Below are positions 16,182 to 26,507 of a stretch of DNA of 34,503 bases, in pieces. The translations under genes were made by a program, and so were the position numbers. The first letter of the stretch is position 1; each line of letters starts with the position of its first letter. The notes beneath the pieces are model-generated. The model searched no databases. It saw only the letters and a program-made list of their open reading frames with translations, and was not told the DNA's origin. Source of the DNA: Spirulinaceae cyanobacterium SM2_1_0 (GTDB lineage Bacteria; Cyanobacteriota; Cyanobacteriia; Cyanobacteriales; Spirulinaceae); the NCBI GenBank assembly GCA_012031265.1, contig JAAUTY010000053.1, positions 1-34,503 on the forward strand, read 5' to 3'.

Positions 16182-18728
16182 CTACGGCATCGGACAGACA
16201 CCATTGCGATTGGTGCTCGTCCTTTGGGTAATCGTCCCGGCAAAGTTATTGCTGGCTTGAATCGCGGCGCTGACGACGGGATTGACCGGTGGCGGCGGTT
16301 GGACTGTACCAATCCCAGAAAATTCAACCGAGGCCCCGGTCACCGGATTGTTGCCGAGAAAAAAGCCGAGGTCAACGCCATTCCCCGGATTAATGCTGGT
16401 ATTGCCGGTGAAATTCGTCACCCTGAAGATACCGCCCGGATTAGGTGCGGGGACATTGGAAACATTTGTAGAGTCAAAAAGAATACTACCATGCCGAGCA
16501 TTGCTGATCGTGTTGTTGGTGATACTGATGCCTTCGATGACGACCGCATCTGAGCCATTATTGAATACTTCAATCCCCGTCCCACAGGCGTAGGTATCTG
16601 AGCCAATATTACTAATCTGATTGTTACTAATCACAACATTGCTAATATGACTACCTATGGTAGGAATATGCCGAACGCCAATATTGATACCATCATCAGC
16701 AACATTGTCAATTATATTTTCAGAGATCGTGATATTTTCTGCCGTAGATCCACTGCTGACAAAAATATCAATACCATCGGCAAATTCAAGGGTTGCCGCT
16801 GGATTCAAAACATTTTGAATTGTATTTCTAGAAACCGCGATGTTGGTGAGGGCTGAATTATCAGCCGCTGTGATCCTAATACCATCAACTGTAGAATTTG
16901 AAATAATATTGCTGTTAATCACCGTGTTGGCGATCGCCCCGCCATTGATCGCCTCAAACAAGATCCCCTGTTGAGCTGCACCATTGATCGTGTTGCGGAG
17001 CAACATCGCGCCGCTGGTCACGCCATCGCCCTGGATATAAATGCCCCGATCGGCATTGAAGATGCGGTTGTCGCGCACGATGGCATCGACGACATCATTG
17101 CCGACAACTCCGTTGCTACCATTCGCCTGGATCTCAAATCCAGAGAGAGTTGAGCGATCGCCCAGCGACACCAAACCGTTCAGCGCGCCATTGGTCGCGG
17201 TCGTGCCGCGAATTGTCGGGAACTGCCCTGTGCCTGAGAGCGGAATTTGGATATTATCAAATTGTATTGTGTCAAGAGGTTGTACCGGGCCGCGTGAGAG
17301 TACCTGCACCCGATCCGGAATGCTGAAGCCGGGAATATCGGCATTGTTGCCAATGTCCACATAGGCGATGTGGTTGCCGTCGGATGCGGCCGCATTCAGT
17401 GCCGCTTGCACCGTGCCGAAGGGGTTTTCAAAATTGCCGTCGCCGCCAACAGCACCGAGTGTGACGTGTTGGAAAATCCAGGGCTGACCGGTCTCAGGAT
17501 TCCGCGCCACAACTTCAGTTTGAATAGCCGTATTAATGTCTGTCTCGACATCATTAGTGACGGCAATTGTCGGCTGGCGCTGTACTGCATCGACGAGACG
17601 AGGGAGATTGGTTTCGTTCTCTTTACGATCGCGACGCGGGCGATGATTGGGGAAGCTGTAGCCGACGGTGAATAGCAGATTTGTTCCAAGAAGACCATCA
17701 TGCTGCACTGACATACCCATGGTCAAGTCATCCGTTGGGCGGGCTTCTAGGCGGGCGCGCAATCCCCAAGTAGGAGCAATGCCTTGACCGGTGTAATGAT
17801 AGATACCACCATAGGCGCGTAGGTCGCGATTATCATCCCCAAAGGTGGCAATTTTGCCCCCCAGTTCGGCATCAAAACCGCCGAGCGCGACTTCATAAAA
17901 GCGGGATTCGCCAAAGGTGCGGAGTGTGTCGTAGAGCAGGAATTTGTTGCGGAAGTACAGGGATGTGACTTGGGTGCCGTTGTCGAAGCTGGTAGTTTGG
18001 TATTGGTTGCGGCTTTGGCCGAGCGGGAGGTAGCCATTGATACGGAAGTCGATGTTGCCGAGGCTCTCGAAGCCGAGACCGAGCTGATGAAATAGGCTGT
18101 TATCCGTTGCCCGGTTGTCGTAGGCGATGTAGCCGCCCCAAATGCGATCGCGCTCGACATCAAAGTCGCGATAGCCGAGGATTGCCGTCATCCCCGCATG
18201 GCTGTCATTGTCAAATCGCAGATTGCCTTCTAAAAAAAACAGGCTACGGTCGGAGGTTTGCAGCGGCAAAAAGCCATCCAAACGGGCAAAGCCGTCGTAG
18301 CCGCCACCGGAGCTGTTGTAGCCGACGGTGACCCGTGGCGAGAAGGCCATCGGGGTGACTGCCGAAGCTGAGGGGGATGATGGCGGCTGGCTCTGACTGA
18401 CTCGGGGCTGGGTTTCGCTAAACTCAATCGTCGGCGAGAGCGGCTCGAGCCAAGGTGCTTCTGCCAGAGTTTGGGCGGGGGAGGCAGTGGCGGGTAAACC
18501 GGCTGAGGTCTCAATGAGCGCTGCCGCCGACTGTGGCTCCGGTGGAGCGATCGCCACCGTTTGGACATCTGATGAAGTTTCCAGATCTGAGGTGCGATCG
18601 CCAGGCCGCTCCGATGCAACCGTATCCGGAAGCGTCACTGGGCTGGCCGCTGCATCGGTCATGGCGAGGAATGGGGCTAAAGTCACGACTGAGCCAGCGA
18701 CGGCGCAAGAAGTTGATTTTTTCGACAT
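16182..18728 (-). CDS. Outer-membrane inverse-autotransporter-like beta-barrel fused to parallel beta-helix
   Basis: This 848-residue protein starts MSKKSTSCAVAGSVVTLAPFLAMTDAAAS, a clear signal peptide. Residues about 30-125 are a Pro/Ser/Ala-rich linker. Residues about 128-361 are an aromatic-alternating beta region (PRVTVGYNSSGGGYDGFARLDGFLPL, FFLEGNLRFDN, WGGYIAYDNR, LLFTVGYSF) like the inverse-autotransporter barrel domain. After a linker with GGDGNFENPFGTVQAALNAA, residues about 490-790 carry parallel beta-helix repeats (ISNNQISNIGSD, ITNNTISNARHG, SENIIDNVADDGINIG). This barrel-first, passenger-last order fits surface display. ATG 18728 is chosen over TTG 18746; AGGGG lies upstream. 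The passenger stretch is locally AT-richer than its surroundings. The ligand or substrate is unknown. Confidence 0.8.
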   Translation of the reverse strand: MSKKSTSCAVAGSVVTLAPFLAMTDAAASPVTLPDTVASERPGDRTSDLETSSDVQTVAIAPPEPQSAAALIETSAGLPATASPAQTLAEAPWLEPLSPTIEFSETQPRVSQSQPPSSPSASAVTPMAFSPRVTVGYNSSGGGYDGFARLDGFLPLQTSDRSLFFLEGNLRFDNDSHAGMTAILGYRDFDVERDRIWGGYIAYDNRATDNSLFHQLGLGFESLGNIDFRINGYLPLGQSRNQYQTTSFDNGTQVTSLYFRNKFLLYDTLRTFGESRFYEVALGGFDAELGGKIATFGDDNRDLRAYGGIYHYTGQGIAPTWGLRARLEARPTDDLTMGMSVQHDGLLGTNLLFTVGYSFPNHRPRRDRKENETNLPRLVDAVQRQPTIAVTNDVETDINTAIQTEVVARNPETGQPWIFQHVTLGAVGGDGNFENPFGTVQAALNAAASDGNHIAYVDIGNNADIPGFSIPDRVQVLSRGPVQPLDTIQFDNIQIPLSGTGQFPTIRGTTATNGALNGLVSLGDRSTLSGFEIQANGSNGVVGNDVVDAIVRDNRIFNADRGIYIQGDGVTSGAMLLRNTINGAAQQGILFEAINGGAIANTVINSNIISNSTVDGIRITAADNSALTNIAVSRNTIQNVLNPAATLEFADGIDIFVSSGSTAENITISENIIDNVADDGINIGVRHIPTIGSHISNVVISNNQISNIGSDTYACGTGIEVFNNGSDAVVIEGISITNNTISNARHGSILFDSTNVSNVPAPNPGGIFRVTNFTGNTSINPGNGVDLGFFLGNNPVTGASVEFSGIGTVQPPPPVNPVVSAAIQASNNFAGTITQRTSTNRNGVCPMP

Positions 18729-20786
<2,058 letters not shown>

Positions 20787-20826
20787 GCCCTGTTGCCCGC
20801 GCTGCCGATCTGGCTTGCGGACGCCT

Positions 20827-20861
20827 TGAGGGGACGCCCTGATTGTTGGGGCGTCCCCTCA
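20827..20861 (+). terminator. Strong hairpin after groEL2
   Basis: A perfect 13-bp stem (TGAGGGGACGCCC / GGGCGTCCCCTCA) with a 9-nt loop lies 41 bases past the groEL2 stop. It lacks a downstream T run, so it may be a terminator of reduced efficiency or an RNA 3'-end stabiliser. Confidence 0.65.
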
Positions 20862-20933
20862 GTCGTTCACTGTAGACTTACAGTTAAGCTTGATGGTGCA
20901 ATCATCCCGCGTTGGGCGCGGCCTGCTCTCCCT

Positions 20934-21983
20934 ATGCCTTCCTATCGACTCTTCAACCTGCTATTCCGAGGTGCGATCGCCTGTGGCAGCGGCAGCATTG
21001 TCGGCTGGCTGGTGTTCGCCGACTTCGGGGCAGGGTTGCAGATCGGGGCGATTGCCACCTTTGTCAGTTATCTCAGTGCGCTGGCGGCGGCGATTCAGCG
21101 CCGCCGCTATGAGCGACAACTGCGCCACTCCCTACGTCGCCAGGTCGATACCCTACTAGAAAAACGTCACTACCTGCAACAGGCGATCGCCGTCACCGCT
21201 ACCAGCCAGCAGGAACTCGCTGCCAGTGTCGGTGCGCTGCAAAACGAACGCACCCAACTGCTCGCTGGCGTCTCCGAACTCTACAATCGCCGCCGTCAGT
21301 TGACGCAAGAATTGACGCAACTCGAAGCGACCAATGGCGATCGCTCCTCCGGCAGCTCTACCCCTTCGCCCCATGAGCGCGAATTGCACCAAATCGCCTT
21401 TAGCAAAACCATCCAGATTCAACAGCTTGAGGTGCGACTGGCGGAATTGCGCGCCGAGTACGAACAGCTAAAAGGTCAGGTGAAAAGCATAGGGAAAAGT
21501 AGCCCGTCTCATTCCCCCGACCCCGCGCCGACTGAACCCGAACGTTCCAGCCCGCGCCGCAGCCGTGCCAAGGCCCGCCGCAAGGTAGACGCGATTTCGG
21601 ACTTTGCCCAAAAAAAGCAACTCGCCGAGCGCGCGCCCGCTCCTGATGTGCCGCTGCAACTCAGCCAACTGACCATCCCCGATTTGCAGCCGTCCGACCT
21701 GGGTGGATTGCCGCAGGAGTGGCGCGACTTTGCCAATGTGCTGAATGCCGAGGAACGCGCGGCGATCGCCGCGATCGTCAACCATGACGAAGCCGCGCTC
21801 AAGCAATTGGCCGACCTACAAGCGACGATGCCGGAAGTCTTGGTGGAGACGTTGAATGAAAATGCGCTCATGGTACTGGGCGACACCCTGTTCATCACCA
21901 CGGGCGCGTCGGTGGTGCCGGAGATTCACGCCGAGTATGCGCTGCTATTGCAACAAGCACTGGTGCTGATTGCCGAAGAGTGA
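20934..21983 (+). CDS. Membrane-anchored coiled-coil protein with possible TerB-C-like C-terminus
   Basis: A 349-residue protein. ATG 20934 is preferred over an earlier in-frame start (20793) that would read through the groEL2 hairpin. Residues about 5-50 hold two hydrophobic helices separated by GWLVFADFG. Residues about 55-185 are a charged coiled coil (RRRYERQLRHSLRRQVDTLLEKRHYLQQ...LRAEYEQLKGQVKS). A Ser/Pro/Arg-rich linker follows, then a compact C-terminal region (about 240-349: LGGLPQEWRDFANVLNAEERAAIAAIV...EVLVETLNENALMVLGDTLFI). The latter has the pattern seen in TerB C-terminal domains, a tentative match. No function is assigned. It follows groEL2 but is separated from it by a strong hairpin. 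Confidence 0.65.
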   Translation: MPSYRLFNLLFRGAIACGSGSIVGWLVFADFGAGLQIGAIATFVSYLSALAAAIQRRRYERQLRHSLRRQVDTLLEKRHYLQQAIAVTATSQQELAASVGALQNERTQLLAGVSELYNRRRQLTQELTQLEATNGDRSSGSSTPSPHERELHQIAFSKTIQIQQLEVRLAELRAEYEQLKGQVKSIGKSSPSHSPDPAPTEPERSSPRRSRAKARRKVDAISDFAQKKQLAERAPAPDVPLQLSQLTIPDLQPSDLGGLPQEWRDFANVLNAEERAAIAAIVNHDEAALKQLADLQATMPEVLVETLNENALMVLGDTLFITTGASVVPEIHAEYALLLQQALVLIAEE

Positions 21984-22081
21984 GATCCAGTCTGGTGAAC
22001 CCGCCGGAATTGACCCTCGACGACCCGGCGATCGCCTGCAAAAACGTCTAGATTGGAGAGCGTAGTCCCGAGCCAACCACT

Positions 22082-23176
22082 GTGGCGAAGCTGAGTCTGA
22101 TTACGCGCCTCTTCCTCTCCCATCTGCTGGTGATGGTTGTGGGGTTAGGCAGTTTTATCGCGATCGCCAAACTCTCCTCACCTCGCTTCTTCGTGTTCCG
22201 GCTTGAGCAGCTTGAGCAACGGGGTGTGGTCACGGTGCGTTCCGCCCGCACCTATCTCGTGCGCGGCTTCGAGAGCGCCTGGAATGCCAGCGCCATCTGG
22301 TCGATTCTCGCCGGGGCGACGGCAGCGGGCGGCCTGAGCTATTGGGTCGCCCGCCGCATCGCGCAGCCGCTGGAGGAGATGCGCCAAGTCACCCAGGACT
22401 TCGCAGGCGGCAACTTGCAGGTGCGCGCCCTTGCCAGCGACATTCCCGAACTCAATCAGCTCGCCACCAGCTTTAATCGCATGGCTGGGAGCATCGAAGG
22501 GGTGGAGCAGCGCCGCCGCGAGCTGATCAGCGATCTGACCCATGAGCTGCGATCGCCCCTGACCGTTGTGCGTGGCTACCTCGAAGAACTCGCCGCCGAC
22601 AATATCGAACCCTCGCCAGAACTCTACCTGCGGCTCGTGCGGGAGGCGCGCCGCCTTGAGCGCTTGACCCGGGACTTGCAGGAACTCTCGAAGGCGGAAG
22701 CGGGTCACCTACCCATAAATCCGCGGCCGGTGAAGCTCCGCCCGCTGCTCATGACCCTGGTAGAACGCTTTGTCGATCAAGTCATTGATGGTGATCCGGC
22801 CTTCAAACTGGATTGCCCCGAAACCCTGCCCCCTGTGCTCGCCGATGCCGACCGGCTCGAGCAGGTCTTGGTCAATCTGCTGGGCAATGCCCTGCGCTAC
22901 ACCGAGTCTGGCGAGATTCGGGTGCAGGCCTGGAGCGAAGGGGCGCGGCTCTGGGTTGCGGTCAGTGATACCGGCATTGGCATTGCCCCGGATGATCTAC
23001 CATTGGTGTTTGAACGCTTCTGGCGGGCTGATCGCGCCCGCTCCCGCGAATCGGGTGGCACTGGCATTGGCTTGGCGATCGCGCGCCGCCTGATTGAGTT
23101 ACAAAATGGTCACATCGAAGTCGAGAGCGAGTTGGGCGTCGGGAGCACCTTCCGGTTTTGGCTACCCACCGCCTGA
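22082..23176 (+). CDS. HAMP-domain sensor histidine kinase (orphan)
   Basis: This 364-residue membrane kinase starts with GTG at 22082. Two membrane helices (about 8-30 and 70-90) enclose a short periplasmic loop of about 40 residues. HAMP (about 90-142, RRIAQPLEEMRQVTQDFAGGNLQVRA) is followed by HisKA with ISDLTHELRSPLTVVRGYLEEL (His154) and HATPase motifs VNLLGNALRYTESG, VSDTGIGIAPDDLPLVFERFWRADRARSRESGGTGIGLAIARRL. The organisation is BaeS-like. The small sensing loop suggests it detects membrane state or a partner rather than binding a large ligand. No response regulator gene is adjacent, so its partner must be encoded elsewhere. No ribosome site is evident before the GTG. Confidence 0.9.
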   Translation: MAKLSLITRLFLSHLLVMVVGLGSFIAIAKLSSPRFFVFRLEQLEQRGVVTVRSARTYLVRGFESAWNASAIWSILAGATAAGGLSYWVARRIAQPLEEMRQVTQDFAGGNLQVRALASDIPELNQLATSFNRMAGSIEGVEQRRRELISDLTHELRSPLTVVRGYLEELAADNIEPSPELYLRLVREARRLERLTRDLQELSKAEAGHLPINPRPVKLRPLLMTLVERFVDQVIDGDPAFKLDCPETLPPVLADADRLEQVLVNLLGNALRYTESGEIRVQAWSEGARLWVAVSDTGIGIAPDDLPLVFERFWRADRARSRESGGTGIGLAIARRLIELQNGHIEVESELGVGSTFRFWLPTA

Positions 23177-23342
23177 GCGAGTCGATGATCATTTTGATTG
23201 GGTCGCGTCCCGATTGGCGGCTAGCGGCTAGTAGATCGCTGTGGTCAGTTGTGGGCATGTATCGCCCCTGTTGAGTAGCGCTGCCGTTTCCTGACCCTAA
23301 GCTTCTGAATCTCCAGATTTTCCCCGAACCAAGAGGTTATTC

Positions 23343-24197
23343 ATGTTTGCACCTGTTCATCGCTTACTCCGATCGCCAAAGCGGCTGGGCTGGCTGCTGC
23401 TCGCCGTAGTGAGTAGCGCCCTGATTTTGCTCATGCCACTGAGCGCTCAGAGCGCCGCCCCCGCGCCGCGTTTTGTTGAAATTGCCGAGACCTCTGGCGA
23501 TGTCACGTTCCAAGGGGCACCGGTGTCGGTGGGCGATCGCCTGCCCGCTACGGCGAGTAATGGTCTACAAACCGGCACCAATGGTCGTGCCCGCCTGATC
23601 ATCGACGACACCATCGGCTCCGTAGAAGTCGAACCCGAGAGCGAGCTGAATGTCTCCGGCCTCAACACCCTGGAGAGCGGCGGCAAAACCACCGAACTCC
23701 TCCTTGCCAAAGGTCGTGCCCGTGTGCGTGTACGTCGCTTCAACAATCCCGACTCACGGTTTGATGTCCGAACGCCAGCGGGCAACGCAGGCGTGCGCGG
23801 CACTGAGTTCACGCTGTATGTACTTCCCGATGGCGAGACCCACATGTCGGTGCTCGACGGTCTTGTGCAATTCAGTGGGATTGATCCCGAAGAGATTATC
23901 GATTGTTTGCCCGGGACGGGCTGGATTGCTCCCGCCCAAGCGGGGCCAATTCTGGGGGGTCAGATCTTTGGTGACCTAGACTTGCGCTTTGAGCTGCTGG
24001 CGGATCGCCAGCAAGTGCGCGTCACTGCCAGCACCAACCCGACGAATACCGCCCGACTCAATGGCAACCCCGTCCCAGTCAATCGTCAGGGTCAAATCGA
24101 CCAGGTTGTGCCCCTGCCGGGCGATCGCCGCCTACAACTGGTCATCCGTGACTTGTTCAACCGCGAGCTGACTTACGAATTGCTAGTGCAGCCGTAG
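23343..24197 (+). CDS. Secreted FecR-domain protein
   Basis: A 284-residue protein with an N-terminal signal or anchor (about 15-40, LLLAVVSSALILLMPLSAQSAA) and a FecR-type domain (about 45-160: GDVTFQGAPVSVGDRL, GRARLIIDDTIGSVEVEPESELNV, RFDVRTPAGNAGVRGTEFTLYV). This beta-rich domain is often periplasmic and paired with CHASE2-containing signalling proteins in cyanobacteria, as here: a CHASE2 adenylate cyclase follows 238 bases downstream. The C-terminal part (about 225-284) looks like a second beta domain. AGAGG precedes the ATG. The last codons (LVQP and stop) lie inside the CTAG-ended repeat copy 3, so the natural C-terminus may have been altered by the insertion. Confidence 0.85.
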   Translation: MFAPVHRLLRSPKRLGWLLLAVVSSALILLMPLSAQSAAPAPRFVEIAETSGDVTFQGAPVSVGDRLPATASNGLQTGTNGRARLIIDDTIGSVEVEPESELNVSGLNTLESGGKTTELLLAKGRARVRVRRFNNPDSRFDVRTPAGNAGVRGTEFTLYVLPDGETHMSVLDGLVQFSGIDPEEIIDCLPGTGWIAPAQAGPILGGQIFGDLDLRFELLADRQQVRVTASTNPTNTARLNGNPVPVNRQGQIDQVVPLPGDRRLQLVIRDLFNRELTYELLVQP

Positions 24198-24384
24198 CGA
24201 GGCGGAGTTTTGAGTGCCGATACCCAGTCCGGATTTTTTTGACCCAAAAATGAATATACGGTAGGGGAGGGTTTGAAACCCTCCTGATACGGTAGGGGAA
24301 GGTTTCAAACCCTCCCTGAGTGCCGGCAATCCGGGCATCCTGTGGGTTTTGAACAGGCACCTCATTTTCACCGACAGGTACGCG
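24183..24384 (-). repeat. CTAG-ended interspersed repeat, copy 3, with nested insertion
   Basis: The left end (CTAGTGCAGCCGTAGCG, then GCGGAGTTTTGAG) and the right end (GAGTGCCGGCAATCCGGGC, GGCACCTCATTTTCACCG, GGTACGCG) align with the two ends of copy 2. About 90 extra bases sit in the middle, including two palindromic tandem units. The right terminal CTAG has decayed. It overlaps the 3' end of the FecR gene and ends 51 bases before the CHASE2 cyclase. Confidence 0.65.
24256..24318. repeat. Two tandem ~31-bp units with internal palindrome
   Basis: Each unit begins ATACGGTAGGGG and contains a near-perfect hairpin: GGAGGGTTT-G-AAACCCTCC in unit 1, and GAAGGTTT-C-AAACCCTCC with one mismatch in unit 2. 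This resembles the GTAGGGG-type palindromic repeats scattered in many cyanobacterial genomes. It sits inside repeat copy 3. Confidence 0.8.
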
Positions 24385-24435
24385 TCGCTGTCCAAAGTTG
24401 AGTTCAGATGAGCGAGAGCTGAGGTAGGCAGAGCA

Positions 24436-26271
24436 ATGACGGCAGCAAAATCGCGCTGGGGACGCTGGCGATCGCACCTTCGCACCAATCAACGCTGGCT
24501 GATTGGCACGTTAGCAGCGGGTGCCGCGATCGGGCTCGGGGCCTTAGGCGTCTGGCGGCCCCTGGAGCGGGTAGGCTACAACTTGCTGCTGCAACTGCGG
24601 CCGCGCTTGGAGTGGGATGAGCGCATCGCCGTCATTGCCATTGATGACGAGAGCCTGGAAGCCTATGGGCAATTTCAAACGTGGTCGCGCGATCGCCAGA
24701 CCCAACTACTGAACGCTCTGGATGACGCTTATCCGCTGGTGGTCGGCTTTGATGTGCTGTTCGTAGATCGCAGCGATCGCGACGCCGACTTCGCCGCCGC
24801 GATTGAAAATTTGGGAACCGTAGTCCTGGCACGCACCTGGGACACCGAGGGGCGGTCGCTGGAGCCGGTCGAGAGTCTGGCGGTAGCGGCGGCGAATCAG
24901 GGGCACATCGCTCACGAGCGCGATCGCGATGGCTTTAGCCGCCAGGTGCCGCTGTGGAGCGTCGGCGAGAACTTTGCGATTCCCAACCTCGGTCTGGCAA
25001 TGGTGGAGGTGGATAGCATCTTGCGCGCAGCGCTGGAGCAACCACCGCGCGTCTCGGCCCTGCCAGAGCCAGGAGACCAGGAAGGGTTTGATTCCGCCTG
25101 GATCAACTGGCCGGGGGATGTCGAGGCCGTACCGACTTACTCCTTTGCGGATATCGCCGCCGGCCGCTTCGCCCCCCGTGACTTAGAGAATAAGCTCGTC
25201 CTGGTCGGTTTCACGGCCACGGCGAGCACCGACCCGCTGGTGACCCCATTCAACAGCACCCCGGCGACTTCGGGCGTCTACCTACACGCCGCCGTCATCG
25301 ACAATTTGCTCAATGACCGCTTCCTCCGCCTTTGGCCCCAGGGGGCGACCGTCGCGATCTTGCTGCTGGTGGGCAGCGGCGCGAGTCTGCTGATCACAGC
25401 CAGCAAGCGCTGGTCGGTGCGACTAGGGATTGTGTTGGGCTTGCCGTTGCTGTGGTTGGCGATCGCCCTCACCGCCCTCACGACCGCCCGTCTGCTGCTG
25501 CCCGTCGCCGCGCCAATCGGCACGATCCTGATCGCGGGGGCAGGCGTCGCCCTCAACGAGCAGCGCGAGAAACAACAGCTCATGCGCCTGTTTGAAAAAT
25601 TTGTCGCGCCGGAGACGGCGAGCTTGATTTGGCAACAACGGGACGATTTTTTCCAAGACGGCGAGCTAAGGGCAGCGGAAATGGCGGCCACCGTGCTCTT
25701 CAGCGATATTCGCGGTTTTACCTCGATTTCGGAGCATCTGACCCCTGCCGAGACCTTCCGCTGGCTCAACCGCTACCTCGATGCCATGACCGAGTGCATC
25801 ATGGCCTACGACGGCGTGGTGGATAAGTACATTGGCGACGCGATCATGGCCGTGTTCGGCGTGCCCTTCAAACGGACGACGCGACGGCAAATGGAGCAGG
25901 ACGCGCAACGGGCGATCGCCGCCAGTATCGCCATGCACAAACGCCTCGAGCAACTCAATGCCGAGTTCCGTGACATCTCGTTCCCGGTGGTTCGCATCGG
26001 TGTCGGTATCCACTCCGGCCTAGTGATGGCCGGCAGTCTGGGTGGCTCGCAGCGACTCAACTACTCGGTAGTGGGCGACACGGTGAATATCGCCGCCCGC
26101 TTGGAGTCAATGAACAAAGAGATCAAAATTGAGCGGCCCTACAATATCTTGGTCTCGCGGCAAACATTTGCCATGGCGAGTGAACAGTTTTTAGCAGAAC
26201 CAGTGGCGAACATCCAATTGCGCGGCCGCCGCGAAGCAACGCAGATCTACACGATTATCGGTTCCACCTAA
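24436..26271 (+). CDS. CHASE2-domain adenylate cyclase
   Basis: This 611-residue class III cyclase makes cAMP from ATP. A first membrane helix (about 21-40) leads to an extracytoplasmic CHASE2 domain (about 45-295: IAVIAIDDESLEAYGQF, LVVGFDVLFVDRSDRDADFA, DLENKLVLVGFTATASTDPLVTP). Three membrane helices (about 303-372) follow, then the catalytic domain (about 405-605). Metal ligands are Asp424 (FSDIRGFTS) and Asp468 (YIGDAIMAVFG). Lys464 and Thr549 (VVGDTVN) favour ATP over GTP, and Asn551 and Arg555 complete the site. It probably forms a signalling unit with the upstream FecR protein, which faces the same compartment. Repeat copy 3 occupies most of the spacer between them. The extracellular cue is unknown. 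Confidence 0.93.
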   Translation: MTAAKSRWGRWRSHLRTNQRWLIGTLAAGAAIGLGALGVWRPLERVGYNLLLQLRPRLEWDERIAVIAIDDESLEAYGQFQTWSRDRQTQLLNALDDAYPLVVGFDVLFVDRSDRDADFAAAIENLGTVVLARTWDTEGRSLEPVESLAVAAANQGHIAHERDRDGFSRQVPLWSVGENFAIPNLGLAMVEVDSILRAALEQPPRVSALPEPGDQEGFDSAWINWPGDVEAVPTYSFADIAAGRFAPRDLENKLVLVGFTATASTDPLVTPFNSTPATSGVYLHAAVIDNLLNDRFLRLWPQGATVAILLLVGSGASLLITASKRWSVRLGIVLGLPLLWLAIALTALTTARLLLPVAAPIGTILIAGAGVALNEQREKQQLMRLFEKFVAPETASLIWQQRDDFFQDGELRAAEMAATVLFSDIRGFTSISEHLTPAETFRWLNRYLDAMTECIMAYDGVVDKYIGDAIMAVFGVPFKRTTRRQMEQDAQRAIAASIAMHKRLEQLNAEFRDISFPVVRIGVGIHSGLVMAGSLGGSQRLNYSVVGDTVNIAARLESMNKEIKIERPYNILVSRQTFAMASEQFLAEPVANIQLRGRREATQIYTIIGST

Positions 26272-26507
26272 CGGTTGACCCGCAGAGGCTTAGGCATAAT
26301 CTCCTGACTCGTCATCCTAGATCCTGTCTGTGGAACCCAAGAATTACATTCCTTATCCCCGCTCCTTCTCCCAGGTTAAGCTGACCGGGATAGCATTCAA
26401 CCAATAGGACTGACTCATACTCTTTGATGACTTGGATACAGGGCAAACCATTCTCGCTCTGCAAACGATGCTGCACTAGGCTCGCAATCATTCGTGGCAG
26501 GCAATTT

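Noticed and set aside
24225-24241. T7 run after the FecR gene as a terminator
   Set aside because: No stable stem immediately upstream; it lies in repeat copy 3 sequence.
26312-26507. Possible gene or IS fragment; shares GATAGCATTCAACC with the IS1-like remnant's 3' end
   Set aside because: Only about 14 bases match, and the translated minus frame has no recognisable domain; too short to call.
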